DNA of 34,459 bases from Treponema sp. (GCA_017551545.1 JAFZLJ010000071.1:1-34459), one strand, 5' to 3'; numbered from the stretch's first letter, positions 22,387 to 30,683 are shown. A program made the numbers and translations. Notes: generated by a model from the letters alone, not told the origin.

Positions 22387-23262
22387 ATGATTGAAATACA
22401 GGAACTGACTTTTAAGTATAGTAATTCCAAAAAGAATGCTCTTGAAAATATTACACTTAATATAGAAAAAGGCGACTTTATTGGAATAATAGGCGAATCG
22501 GGAGCAGGAAAAACTACGTTCTGCAGTTGTTTGAACGGGCTCATTCCGCATCACTACACCGGAGATTTTTACGGCTCTGTAAAGGTCGAAGGTCAGGATA
22601 CCTTTGAAATTAAACCCGATAAGCTTGCACTTAAGGTTGGTTCTGTATTTCAGGATATTGAAAGTCAGATTGTAAGCTACTTTGTAGAAGATGAAATTCT
22701 TTTTGGTCTTGAAAACTTTGGAGTTCCTGCAGACCAGATTAATGCCAGAATTACAGAGGCACTCGAAGCCCTGGACATAACTGATTTACGCCACAGAGAA
22801 ATAAATACTTTAAGTGGCGGTCAGAAACAGAAGGTTGTATTTGCTTCTATTCTGGCACTTCAGCCTGATTATCTTATTCTGGATGAACCTACAGGTGAGC
22901 TTGATCCGGCATCTTCACTTCAAATCTTCAAGCTTCTTAAAAAGCTCAATGAAGAAAAAGGAATTACAATCATAATTGCAGAACAGAAAATCATGCTGCT
23001 CTGCGAGTTTGTAAAAAAACTCATTGTTCTTGAAAAAGGAACAGTCGTTCATTACGGAGAAATCCGAAACACACTCACCCACCAGAAAGAAATGGAAGAA
23101 GCCGGAATTAACTGTCCGCGCGTTTTGACTTTAACAGGCAAAATGATGGATGAAGGCCTTACACCAAAGGGCATGAAAAAAGAAGACAGAATCTGCCTGA
23201 ACACGCAGGAAGCGGCAGACTTTGTAAAAAAATGTATGAAAACAAGCGGAGGCAAAAAATGA
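22387..23262 (+). CDS. ECF transporter ATPase subunit 1
   Basis: One of two ATPases energising the ECF transporter (291 aa). Walker A GIIGESGAGKTTF, Q-loop VFQDIESQIVSYFVEDEILFGLEN (the typical EcfA Q-helix region), signature LSGGQKQKVVFAS, Walker B LILDEPTGELDP and switch His replaced by Gln-like context IIIAEQK are seen. The usual H-loop His appears absent (AEQ, as in several EcfA proteins). ATG 22387 comes 1 base after the S-component stop; an AAGGA lies within the previous gene. It overlaps the next ATPase gene by 4 bases. Confidence 0.92.
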   Translation: MIEIQELTFKYSNSKKNALENITLNIEKGDFIGIIGESGAGKTTFCSCLNGLIPHHYTGDFYGSVKVEGQDTFEIKPDKLALKVGSVFQDIESQIVSYFVEDEILFGLENFGVPADQINARITEALEALDITDLRHREINTLSGGQKQKVVFASILALQPDYLILDEPTGELDPASSLQIFKLLKKLNEEKGITIIIAEQKIMLLCEFVKKLIVLEKGTVVHYGEIRNTLTHQKEMEEAGINCPRVLTLTGKMMDEGLTPKGMKKEDRICLNTQEAADFVKKCMKTSGGKK

Positions 23263-24092
23263 GCACAGTACTTGAATTAAAGGATGTTTGTTTTTCGTAC
23301 AATTCAACTGCAAACGTTCATAATCTTAATGTAAAAATTGAAAAAGGTGATTTTACTGCAATAATCGGTTCTAACGGAGCCGGAAAGTCAACTTTTTCAA
23401 AATTATGTAACGGACTTTTACAGCCAAGTTCAGGAGATGTTTTTGTTCTTGGTGAAAATACACGACGCCAGAAAGTAAGCGCGCTTGCAAAGCATATCGG
23501 CTTTTTGTTTCAGAATCCGGACCGTCAGATTTGCTGCAACACAGTAGAAGAAGAAATTGCGTTCAGCCTTAAAAACAACGGACTGTCGGAAGCAGAAATT
23601 AAAGCAAGAGTTGAAGCCACAATTCAGGAGTTTGGATTTGACCCTAAGGTTGAACCGTTCAATATGAGCCGTGGTCAGCGCCAGAGACTTTGTCTTGCGT
23701 GTCTGATTGCCTTGAATCCAGAGATTCTTATTCTTGATGAACCAACGACCGGTCTTGATTACCGCGAGTGTATGGAAATAATGAGCCGAATCCAGCAGCT
23801 TAATGAAAACGGTACAACAGTAATCATGGTTTGCCATGATATGGAAGTTGTTCTTGATTTTGCAAAAAGTCTGATTGTCATGAACAAGGGCGAGATACTG
23901 GCACAGGGAGAAACACGCGCTATTTTGAGTGATAACGAACTTCTTGGCCGAGCCAGACTTCTCCAGCCACAGATTGCCGCAACCTGTTCACTTTTGGGCG
24001 ATGAATACAAGGGCATTTTTACAGTTGAAGAAATGATTTCAAAAATGAAAGAACTTCGCGGTGCAAAGAAATCAAAGAAGGGGGCAAAATAA
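23259..24092 (+). CDS. ECF transporter ATPase subunit 2
   Basis: Second ATPase of the transporter (277 aa). Walker A IIGSNGAGKSTF, Q-loop FLFQNPDRQICCNTVEEEIAFSL, signature MSRGQRQRLCLA (Arg in place of the first Gly of SGGQ), Walker B ILILDEPTTGLDY and H-loop MVCHDME. The paired ATPases probably form a heterodimer, with one canonical and one altered signature. ATG 23259 overlaps the previous stop (ATGA) with CGGAGG ahead. The upstream frame start at 23232 is within the preceding gene and rejected. Confidence 0.93.
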   Translation: MSTVLELKDVCFSYNSTANVHNLNVKIEKGDFTAIIGSNGAGKSTFSKLCNGLLQPSSGDVFVLGENTRRQKVSALAKHIGFLFQNPDRQICCNTVEEEIAFSLKNNGLSEAEIKARVEATIQEFGFDPKVEPFNMSRGQRQRLCLACLIALNPEILILDEPTTGLDYRECMEIMSRIQQLNENGTTVIMVCHDMEVVLDFAKSLIVMNKGEILAQGETRAILSDNELLGRARLLQPQIAATCSLLGDEYKGIFTVEEMISKMKELRGAKKSKKGAK

Positions 24093-24883
24093 TGAAAGGA
24101 TTTTTAGACTACTTACAGGGCGATTCTATTCTTCATAAAATGCATCCGCTCACTAAGATTTTTGTTGCTGCTTTGCTTTGTGCCAGTGCTTTTGTTTCTT
24201 CTAATTTTTTCTATTTAGTTGGAATAATAGTTTTTGATATTCTGCTTGGTTTTATTGGCGAAGGAAAAACTGGTTCCGGACTTTTTAAACGAACGCTTGG
24301 CATTTTCAAGGGCTTATTCAAAATGTCTGTATTCCTTTTTGTACTTCAGATTCTTGCAATCCGCCGCGGAAACATTGTGATCCCTCTTGGTCCTAACTTT
24401 GGTTTTACAGATGTTGGGATCCGTAACGGTCTGCTTCTTGTTTTAAGACTTACAGGCGCTACACTTCCCCTTTCTGTTTTGATTTCTGTAATCAATTTGA
24501 ATGATCTTTCGAACACACTTGTAAAGGAACTTCATATTCCTTATAAGTATGCATTCACACTTACTTCTGCTATCCGTTTTATTCCAGTCTTTTCTTCTGA
24601 AATGGGTGGAATTATAGAAAGCCAGAAAGCACGCGGTGTAGATTTTGACGTAAAAAACCCTTTCAAAAAGCTTGGAATGATTTTGCCGTTGTGCTTCCCT
24701 CTTTTGATGGGCGCAGTTAGAAAAATAGAGTTCACTGCAAAAGCCGCAGAGCTCCGTGGATTTTACTTTAGAACAAGACAAAGCTGTACAAAAGTTTACA
24801 AGCACCACTTCCGTGATTTTGTTTTTGCAGCGCTTGGACTTTTAGTACTGGCCGGGGCAATTGTATTGAATGTGTTGATGTAA
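24092..24883 (+). CDS. ECF transporter transmembrane subunit EcfT
   Basis: The coupling membrane protein (263 aa) that links ATPases to the S component. Several hydrophobic spans are seen near the N-terminus and at the end. The two cytoplasmic coupling motifs are visible: ESQKARGVDF (Ala-Arg-Gly) and KAAELRGFYF (a Leu-Arg-Gly variant). An early PLTKIFVAALL segment is typical of CbiQ/EcfT. It overlaps the ATPase stop by one base (TAATG) and ends the operon. Its stop is 1 base from the end of the opposing NlpC/P60 gene, so no terminator lies between the converging genes. Confidence 0.93.
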   Translation: MKGFLDYLQGDSILHKMHPLTKIFVAALLCASAFVSSNFFYLVGIIVFDILLGFIGEGKTGSGLFKRTLGIFKGLFKMSVFLFVLQILAIRRGNIVIPLGPNFGFTDVGIRNGLLLVLRLTGATLPLSVLISVINLNDLSNTLVKELHIPYKYAFTLTSAIRFIPVFSSEMGGIIESQKARGVDFDVKNPFKKLGMILPLCFPLLMGAVRKIEFTAKAAELRGFYFRTRQSCTKVYKHHFRDFVFAALGLLVLAGAIVLNVLM

Positions 24884-24884
24884 C

Positions 24885-25517
24885 TTATTGCTTTACCTTC
24901 ATTATTCCATAAGCAACAATCTTTTTATCGGTCTTTGAGTAATGGCGCTCAGTAACACATTTTCCTTTGCCTTGATCCGTGGCGTCTATAAAATAAACCT
25001 GATTTCCCTCAAAACGGTCAAAAATGCCAACATGAGAAACTGTGGAGTTATTGTATGTCATAAAAACAAGGTCCCCGCGACGAGGTGTTGTTGTCGGGAT
25101 TGAAGCCTTCTGGTACATAAAAGAAGAAGACATATCATTTTGCACAAGCGAATACCCTGAATTTTCAAGCGCATACCTGTAACACCTGATTACAAGCCCT
25201 GAGCAGTCAACTTGAATAGACCGCAGCGGGTCCTGTGCACCGTATTTATATTGTGTGTCGGCAGCGGCATATTTTTTGGCATATTCAAAAGCACTTGCGG
25301 CAAGCTGTGACGGGCATCCTCCTGCGGGAAGATCCGAATCATCATAGGAGCTTTGACTGTCTGTATTTGTGCCGCTGGTAGAAGAAGGTTCGCCTGTTAT
25401 GAGGTCATCAAGAATTTCAAGCGCGATTGTGCAGGAAGAAAAGCTTACTAACAAAAGCACAGAAATAAAAAGCGGCAGCCATTTTGTAAATGAACGTGCA
25501 TGCTGGAATTTCTTCAT
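24885..25517 (-). CDS. NlpC/P60 family lipoprotein (peptidoglycan hydrolase-like)
   Basis: A 210-aa exported protein. The signal KWLPLFISVLLLVSFSSC has a lipobox with Cys29, followed by a Ser/Thr/Asp-rich linker. The NlpC/P60 domain (about 75-210) shows YKYGAQDPLRSIQVDCSGLV with catalytic Cys105, RRGDLVFMTYNN, and SHVGIF with His162. Members usually cleave D-Glu-meso-diaminopimelate-type links in cell-wall peptides. In place of the usual YxWGG the first motif is YKYGAQ. ATG 25517 follows AGGAGG by 5 bases; the longer frame from 25544 is rejected. A hairpin array lies about 110 bases upstream. Confidence 0.9.
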   Translation of the reverse strand: MKKFQHARSFTKWLPLFISVLLLVSFSSCTIALEILDDLITGEPSSTSGTNTDSQSSYDDSDLPAGGCPSQLAASAFEYAKKYAAADTQYKYGAQDPLRSIQVDCSGLVIRCYRYALENSGYSLVQNDMSSSFMYQKASIPTTTPRRGDLVFMTYNNSTVSHVGIFDRFEGNQVYFIDATDQGKGKCVTERHYSKTDKKIVAYGIMKVKQ

Positions 25518-25623
25518 ATAAACCTCCTGCGCATAAATAAACACAAAATCAAAGTGATTTCATAAGTAGAACAATCTATTATGTATATGGTAACTAAGAA
25601 AAAGGAATTGGCCTATCAGTTGT

Positions 25624-25852
25624 TTACGTGCAGCACATTGGTCAGTCGGCCAGGTGCACGTAAATAGAAAGCTCTTCTTTGCAGGATTACGTGCATAATG
25701 TCCCGCAGGCTGGGAAATGCACGTAAACAATATGATTGTTCTTATATGATTACGTGCAGCACATTGGTCAGGTAGCCAGATGCACGTAAATAGAAAGCTC
25801 TTTTTTGCAGGATTATGTGCATAATGCCCCGCAGGCTATTGAATGCACGTAA
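25624..25852. repeat. Four-hairpin array with 63-bp period
   Basis: TTACGTGCA ... TGCACGTAA hairpins, each exactly 40 bp, begin at 25624, 25687, 25750 and 25813 (steps of 63). Two loop types alternate: A has GCACATTGGTCAG and B has TAATG(T/C)CCCGCAGGCT. The array is therefore two copies of a 126-bp A-B unit. The eight 9-bp arms have centres 31-32 bp apart in alternating orientation, three helical turns each. In the last unit one arm is TTATGTGCA. It fills the gap between the thioesterase stop and the NlpC/P60 gene and encodes nothing obvious. Confidence 0.9.
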
Positions 25853-25867
25853 TCATAATCGGAGGTT

Positions 25868-26266
25868 TTATTTTGACAGCTTCATTCCTGTAAAAGTGGC
25901 CATAGCAACTTGTGTACCAAGTTCGTCTGTGATGTCTATCTGATATACGCAGGTGGAACGGCCGTCTTTTACTACGCGAGATTCTGAAAGCAGCTTTTTT
26001 CCTTTTGCCATGCCTAAGAAGTTTACGCTGCAGTTTAATGAAACTGTATGAGGCTGATTGAAATTTGAACATACTGCAAAGGTGAAGTCTGCAAGAGTAC
26101 AGATTACACCGCCCATAACACCACCATAAGCATTCTGGTGTTTTCGTGCAATTTCAAGAGAACAGCGGGCAAAGTGGTCGCCAACTTCATCTATTACAAT
26201 ACCGGTTGCATCTGTTGCATAAAGGTCGCCGCCAAAAAACTCGCGGGCTTTTTCAAGATCGGTCAT
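25868..26266 (-). CDS. PaaI-like hotdog-fold acyl-CoA thioesterase
   Basis: A 132-aa hotdog thioesterase. Seen are HQNAYGGVMGGVICTLADFTFAV (the HG..HGG-type catalytic helix region, with Asp in TLADF), a beta-strand block HTVSLNCSVNFLGMAKG, and the end strands. Such enzymes hydrolyse aryl- or hydroxyaryl-acetyl-CoA. It is the third gene after iorA and iorB (8-base gap), so it likely releases arylacetate from the CoA ester made by the oxidoreductase, or removes dead-end esters. ATG 26266 follows AGGAG. Substrate is inferred from context. Confidence 0.88.
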   Translation of the reverse strand: MTDLEKAREFFGGDLYATDATGIVIDEVGDHFARCSLEIARKHQNAYGGVMGGVICTLADFTFAVCSNFNQPHTVSLNCSVNFLGMAKGKKLLSESRVVKDGRSTCVYQIDITDELGTQVAMATFTGMKLSK

Positions 26267-26274
26267 AGGTTCTC

Positions 26275-26838
26275 CTATTGAATGTAGTCTACTGCTTTGA
26301 CATTCAATTCATAAAAGTCGGGCTTTACAAGCAGTTTGATTGCAGCTTTAAGTTCGTCTTTTGAAATGAGACCGCTTTTACTTGCAGCGCCAAGAAGAAC
26401 CATGTTTACAACGCGGGGACTTCCAAGGTCGCGGCAGGCCTGGTCTGTATCTACAGCGATTACATTGCCGGCACGCTTATTCAAATAGTCAATCATTTCA
26501 TTTTCGTCAAATGCTTTTCCGCTCAAGCTTGCAGTTACCGGTTGAACGATTTTTTTGTTTACGATAACTGTTCCGTCTGCTTTGAGAAAATCTATATTGC
26601 GAACGGCTTCGGCGGCTTCAAAAGCGATGAGTACATCTGCCTGCTCCTGTGGAACAAGCGGAGAAAATGCCTGCCCTATTCGTACATGGCTTACAACAGA
26701 ACCGCCGCGCTGAGCCATACCGATTGTTTCTGCGCTGAGTACACGTTCACCGTTAGAAATAGCAGCCTGAGAAAGTACTTTTGCCGCAAGGACCGTGCCC
26801 TGTCCGCCTACGCCGCAGATGATTATATTTTTATTCAT
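26275..26838 (-). CDS. iorB: Indolepyruvate:ferredoxin oxidoreductase, beta subunit
   Basis: Small (gamma-domain) subunit of the enzyme that converts arylpyruvates + CoA + oxidised ferredoxin to arylacetyl-CoA + CO2 + reduced ferredoxin. It is 187 aa, the normal size. NIIICGVGGQGTVLAAKVL at the N-terminus, ETIGMAQRGGSVVSHVRIG and NMVLLGAASKSG are the family blocks. It overlaps iorA by 4 bases (ATGA) and is followed after 8 bases by a thioesterase gene. It forms a complex with IorA. Confidence 0.95.
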   Translation of the reverse strand: MNKNIIICGVGGQGTVLAAKVLSQAAISNGERVLSAETIGMAQRGGSVVSHVRIGQAFSPLVPQEQADVLIAFEAAEAVRNIDFLKADGTVIVNKKIVQPVTASLSGKAFDENEMIDYLNKRAGNVIAVDTDQACRDLGSPRVVNMVLLGAASKSGLISKDELKAAIKLLVKPDFYELNVKAVDYIQ

Positions 26839-28709
26839 TGTATTGCTCCTGTCGGGCAGACCTGGCTACATAAGCCGCAGCCTGTACAAAGGGATTTATC
26901 TATTTCTACAAGCTTTTTGACCGATGTGGTCCCTGAGCCTGTCGAAGGGGCCTTATCAAGAAGGCTGACACTAAGTGCAGGACAACCAAGCTCTTTTATA
27001 CATTTCTGGCAGCCAATACATTTGGCAGTATCAACGCCTTTTGGCCCCGGAAGCTTGCAGCCTACTTTGGCGGCTATGCTTATACATGGAGCTTTGAAAA
27101 TTACTGCGCTTACTCCAGGTGCTTCGCTGGCCTGCTTTACTGCAGCAACTGATTCCTCCTGGTTGAACGGATCAACTGTAATAATTGGAGAAACTCCGAT
27201 TGCTTCAAGGATTTTTTCTATGCTGATTTTTTCTACAATTTCGCCCATCATTGTTACGCCGGTGCCCGGGTGTGGCTGATGGCCTGTCATGGCTGTTGTA
27301 GAATTATCAAGAATACAGATTGTCTGCTTTGCCTGATTGTATACTGCATTTACTACGCCTGTGATTCCGCTTGCAAAGAAGGTTGAGTCTCCTATAAAGC
27401 TGAAGCAGTAGCGGTCCGGCTCATTGTGATAAAAGCCCTGTGCCATTGTGATATCGGCACCCATACACAAGCAGGTGTCTGTCATATCAAGCGGCTGAGC
27501 ATTACCCAAAGTGTAGCAGCCGATGTCTCCGCAATAAACAGTTTTCTTGCCTTTCATTGCCTGCTTTACAGTATAGAAGGCACCGCGGTGAGGACAGCCG
27601 GCGCAGAGGACTGGCGGGCGGACTGGGAGGTCTGGAGCGTCTTCTTGTGGACGCCCTCCGGGGTGCCTGAGCTTGTCGAAGGCCCCTTGAAGAACCGACT
27701 TGATAATCTCAACACTAAGCTCCCCTGCATTAGGAACAGTATTGTCTAACTTTCCACTTATTTTACATTCAATATGTTCACGGCCGGCAACCATTAAGAG
27801 AGACTCTTCCAGAACAGGGTCCAGCTCTTCAAAAACAATGAGCTGGTCATGTGCACGCATAAAGTCAGCGGCAAGGTCGGCTGGAAACGGGTATGGGGTG
27901 CCTATTTTTAAGACTGGGATGTCCTTGATTCCGAGAATTGAAAGGGCTTCCACTAAATAGCAGTAGCTGATTCCTCCGGCAACAAGTCCATATGGCCCTT
28001 CGACAGGCTCAGGGACCCCGGGGGCAACATAATTCCACTTGCTTTCACTCAACACCTTTGGAAGCTCATTTTCATTTCTTGCAAAAATCCTCTGGTGGTT
28101 CAAATACGACGCCTTTGGGAAAATTACCCAGCGCTTGGAATCTTTTTCAAACTGACCCGGCGTTCTGCATGGACCAAGCTCGGGGAATTCAAGACTTTCG
28201 TAGGCATGATCAACGCGGGTTGTCGGACGCAGAAGGACCGGTGTATTATATTTTTCACTAAGTTCAAAGGCTTCCTGAACCATTTCGTAAGCTTCACCAG
28301 GAGTAGAAGGGTCAAAACATGGCAGCTTGGAATAGCGCGCATAATGGCGGGTGTCCTGCTCTGTCTGGCTTGAAATTGGACCAGGGTCATCGGCAACTAC
28401 AATTACCATTCCGCCTTTTACACCAACATAACTAAGGCACATTACAGGGTCGCTGGCTACATTAAGGCCTACCTGCTTCATTGTAATCATGGTGCGGCTG
28501 CCTGCATAACTTGCGCCTGCTGCAACTTCGGCGGCGGCTTTTTCGTTTACAGACCATTCAACGTAAGTGCCGGTTTTGTCCTTATATTTAGAGATAAATT
28601 CAATAATTTCGCTGGAAGGAGTGCCAGGATAGCCTGCAACAAGATTAACTCCAGCCTTCAAAGCACCAAGCGCAATTGCCTGGTTGCCCATTATCATCTG
28701 TTTAGCCAT
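26835..28709 (-). CDS. iorA: Indolepyruvate:ferredoxin oxidoreductase, alpha subunit
   Basis: Large subunit (624 aa) of the arylpyruvate oxidoreductase. The pyrimidine-binding domain starts MGNQAIALGALKAGV with AGYPGTPSSEI. The thiamine-diphosphate site is GDIGCYTLG ... CLCMGADITMAQG. Two ferredoxin-type clusters lie at the C-terminus (CIGCQKC.. and CTGCGLCSQVCP). Three palindromic repeat units are inserted in frame: GVPEPVEGP near residue 234, FDKLRHPGG near 346, APSTGSGTT near 590 between the cluster motifs. ATG 28709 fits the family N-terminus; it has no ribosome site but a TATAAT box only 6 bases ahead, suggesting a leaderless mRNA. The operator shared with paaK and ECF overlaps its -35. 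Confidence 0.95.
   Translation of the reverse strand: MAKQMIMGNQAIALGALKAGVNLVAGYPGTPSSEIIEFISKYKDKTGTYVEWSVNEKAAAEVAAGASYAGSRTMITMKQVGLNVASDPVMCLSYVGVKGGMVIVVADDPGPISSQTEQDTRHYARYSKLPCFDPSTPGEAYEMVQEAFELSEKYNTPVLLRPTTRVDHAYESLEFPELGPCRTPGQFEKDSKRWVIFPKASYLNHQRIFARNENELPKVLSESKWNYVAPGVPEPVEGPYGLVAGGISYCYLVEALSILGIKDIPVLKIGTPYPFPADLAADFMRAHDQLIVFEELDPVLEESLLMVAGREHIECKISGKLDNTVPNAGELSVEIIKSVLQGAFDKLRHPGGRPQEDAPDLPVRPPVLCAGCPHRGAFYTVKQAMKGKKTVYCGDIGCYTLGNAQPLDMTDTCLCMGADITMAQGFYHNEPDRYCFSFIGDSTFFASGITGVVNAVYNQAKQTICILDNSTTAMTGHQPHPGTGVTMMGEIVEKISIEKILEAIGVSPIITVDPFNQEESVAAVKQASEAPGVSAVIFKAPCISIAAKVGCKLPGPKGVDTAKCIGCQKCIKELGCPALSVSLLDKAPSTGSGTTSVKKLVEIDKSLCTGCGLCSQVCPTGAIQ
26928..26952. repeat. 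Palindromic repeat core in iorA (third)
   Basis: GGTCCCTGAGCCTGTCGAAG lies in frame, read as APSTGSGTT between the two Fe-S cluster regions. Confidence 0.85.
27659..27686. repeat. Palindromic repeat core in iorA (second)
   Basis: GGTGCCTGAGCTTGTCGAAG is in frame, read as FDKLRHPGG, in the linker before the thiamine-diphosphate domain (AGCPHRG). Confidence 0.8.
27994..28019. repeat. Palindromic repeat core in iorA (first)
   Basis: CCCTTCGACAGGCTCAGGGA is in frame, read as VPEPVEGP, between KWNYVAPG and YGLVAGG. Confidence 0.85.
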
Positions 28710-28715
28710 AAGAAT

Positions 28716-28752
28716 ATTATAGCGCAAAAGCGTGTTTCTATCAATAGTAATT
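28716..28752 (-). promoter_or_regulatory. iorA promoter and shared operator
   Basis: Minus strand TTGATA (28744-28739), 17-bp spacer, TATAAT (28721-28716). The palindrome TGTTTCT..AGTAATT (28733-28752) overlaps the -35. The -10 ends 6 bases before the ATG, so transcription should begin at or next to the start codon. Confidence 0.75.
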
Positions 28753-28853
28753 CTTGCACGCAGCAATATTTACCCTACCCCATCAGAGTTTTCCCTCTCG
28801 CAACAAAGTATAAAATATGTTATATTTCACTATCAATCGGAACAAGAGGAAAT

Positions 28854-30683
28854 ATGGCTTCTAAATCTAAAAAACCTAATTCAGTTAAAAACAATTTGTA
28901 TGCCCTCAAGCTTCTCTGGAAAATCTATCCGCGGGTAATTTTTCATATTGCATTCCGTACGCTTATTGATTACGGGGAATGGCTTTTTTATAGTGCGTTT
29001 TTTATGCGTTATGTTATTAATGCGCTGCAGGAAGGCCAGGCATTTTCTACACTCATGATATTTATTGGCATTTGTGTTGCAGTTTTTGCGAGCAAGACTC
29101 TTTATACTGACTACCTGAACGGAACTGTAATTCCAATTGCAAATGCAGAAGTAAATAAAAAGCTGTATCAGATTCTTTTTAAGAAGTCGCGTAACGTTGA
29201 ACTTGAATGTTTTGAAAATGCAGACTTCTACGACAAATATACTCTTGCAATGAAAAATGCAGACACTCGTCTTGTTCAGACTGTAGATAAAATCTTTGGT
29301 GTGATTTTTGGTGCAATTGCAAGTGTGTGTGCGTTCATCTTTATGTTCCAGGTTGATAAGCTTTCGGTTACATTTATTCTTTTGCCTATAATCGGAAACT
29401 TCTGGTTCCGTCGTTTGAACAGTCATATTGATTACAAGCGCCAGAAGGATATGGCAGTTCATAACCGCCGAATTGATTATATAAACCGCGTAATGTACCT
29501 AAAAGAGTATGCAAAAGAAATGCGTCTTACAAGAGTATTTCATTTGCTGCGCAGACAGTACCGCGAGGCTATTACAGGTGTTGCCGATGTTACAAAAAAA
29601 TATGTCGGAAAATCTGTAGTGCTTCACTGGCTTTATGTTGAGTTTACATTCACCTTTATTTTTGAAGGCCTCCTCATTTACGGTGCCTACAGAAATCTTG
29701 TAAGTCATACAATCAGTCTGGCACAGCTTGCAGTTATTACAAGTATGATGGTCAGCACAACCTGGATTTTGATTGGCTTTACAGACTCTGTTACTGAATG
29801 TTTTAAGAACGGTCTTTTTGTTGAATACCTCAGGACCTTCCTTGAGTATAAAGAAAAGATTCCGGAAGATTATGATGGAGCAGATCCAGGCCGCGAGATT
29901 CAGTCTATTGAGTTCCGTAACGTGAGCTTTGCTTACAAGGATATTCGGGTTCTTGAAAATCTGAATATGAAAATGGACGGCGGAAAAACCTACGCGCTTG
30001 TTGGTCATAACGGGGCTGGAAAATCTACAATCATCAAGCTGCTGCTTCGTTTTTACGATCCTACAGAAGGTGAAATTCTGCTCAACGGACGCAATATAAA
30101 AGAATACAATCTTCAAAAATACCGCGCGCTTTTTGCAACTGCGTTCCAGGATAACAGAATGTTCAGTATGAGTGTTGCAGATAACGTTGTGCTTGGAGAA
30201 GATATTCCGCCGGAGAAAAAGAATGCTGTTGTAGAAGAAGCACTCAAGCTTTCTGGAGTTTACGACAAGGTTATGAGCCTGCCAAAAGGAATGGACAATA
30301 CACTCACCCGCGAGTTTGATGATGAAGGTGCTGTACTTTCGGGTGGAGAATTCCAGAAGATTGTTGTTGCACGAGCCTTTGCAAGAAGCTGCCCTGTTAA
30401 GGTTTTTGATGAACCTTCGAGTGCGCTTGACCCTATTGCAGAATACAAGCTGTTTGATAATATCCTCAAGGCCTGCCAGGAAAACACGCTGCTGTTTATT
30501 TCGCATCGTCTTTCTTCTGTGCAGAATGCCGATTATGTTTTCCTTCTTGAAAAAGGAAAGGTTTTAGAAGAAGGTACCCACAAAGCTCTTATGAAGAAAA
30601 AAGGTGCCTATGCTGATATGTATAACAAGCAGGCAGAAAACTACCTTGCAGATTCAGCTAAAGAAGGAATTTGGGCAAAATGA
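28854..30683 (+). CDS. ABC exporter half-transporter (permease-ATPase fusion)
   Basis: A 609-aa exporter half. The N-terminal membrane domain (about 30-330) is followed by an ATPase with Walker A LVGHNGAGKSTIIKLL, Q-loop FQDNRMFSMS, signature LSGGEFQKIVVARA, Walker B KVFDEPSSALDP and H-loop ISHRLSS. ATG 28854 follows AGAGGAA by 3-4 bases. It overlaps the next half-transporter by 4 bases (ATGA), so the two are made together and probably form a heterodimer. The family is the same as the exporter at 7610-11365 (shared LDPIAEY block). Substrate is unknown; there is no peptidase domain. Confidence 0.93.
   Translation: MASKSKKPNSVKNNLYALKLLWKIYPRVIFHIAFRTLIDYGEWLFYSAFFMRYVINALQEGQAFSTLMIFIGICVAVFASKTLYTDYLNGTVIPIANAEVNKKLYQILFKKSRNVELECFENADFYDKYTLAMKNADTRLVQTVDKIFGVIFGAIASVCAFIFMFQVDKLSVTFILLPIIGNFWFRRLNSHIDYKRQKDMAVHNRRIDYINRVMYLKEYAKEMRLTRVFHLLRRQYREAITGVADVTKKYVGKSVVLHWLYVEFTFTFIFEGLLIYGAYRNLVSHTISLAQLAVITSMMVSTTWILIGFTDSVTECFKNGLFVEYLRTFLEYKEKIPEDYDGADPGREIQSIEFRNVSFAYKDIRVLENLNMKMDGGKTYALVGHNGAGKSTIIKLLLRFYDPTEGEILLNGRNIKEYNLQKYRALFATAFQDNRMFSMSVADNVVLGEDIPPEKKNAVVEEALKLSGVYDKVMSLPKGMDNTLTREFDDEGAVLSGGEFQKIVVARAFARSCPVKVFDEPSSALDPIAEYKLFDNILKACQENTLLFISHRLSSVQNADYVFLLEKGKVLEEGTHKALMKKKGAYADMYNKQAENYLADSAKEGIWAK

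Noticed and set aside
25624..25852. CRISPR array
   Set aside because: The repeated arms are 9 bp, alternate in orientation, and the intervening parts are themselves repeated in an A-B pattern.
28710..28766. N-terminal extension of iorA from a TTG at 28766
   Set aside because: It would read through the operator and promoter, has only a weak ribosome site, and the family normally begins near M(x)nGNQAIA.
29499..30506. 335-codon minus-strand open frame opposite the ABC exporter
   Set aside because: It is antisense to intact ATPase motifs and has no recognisable protein features, so it is a codon-usage artefact.
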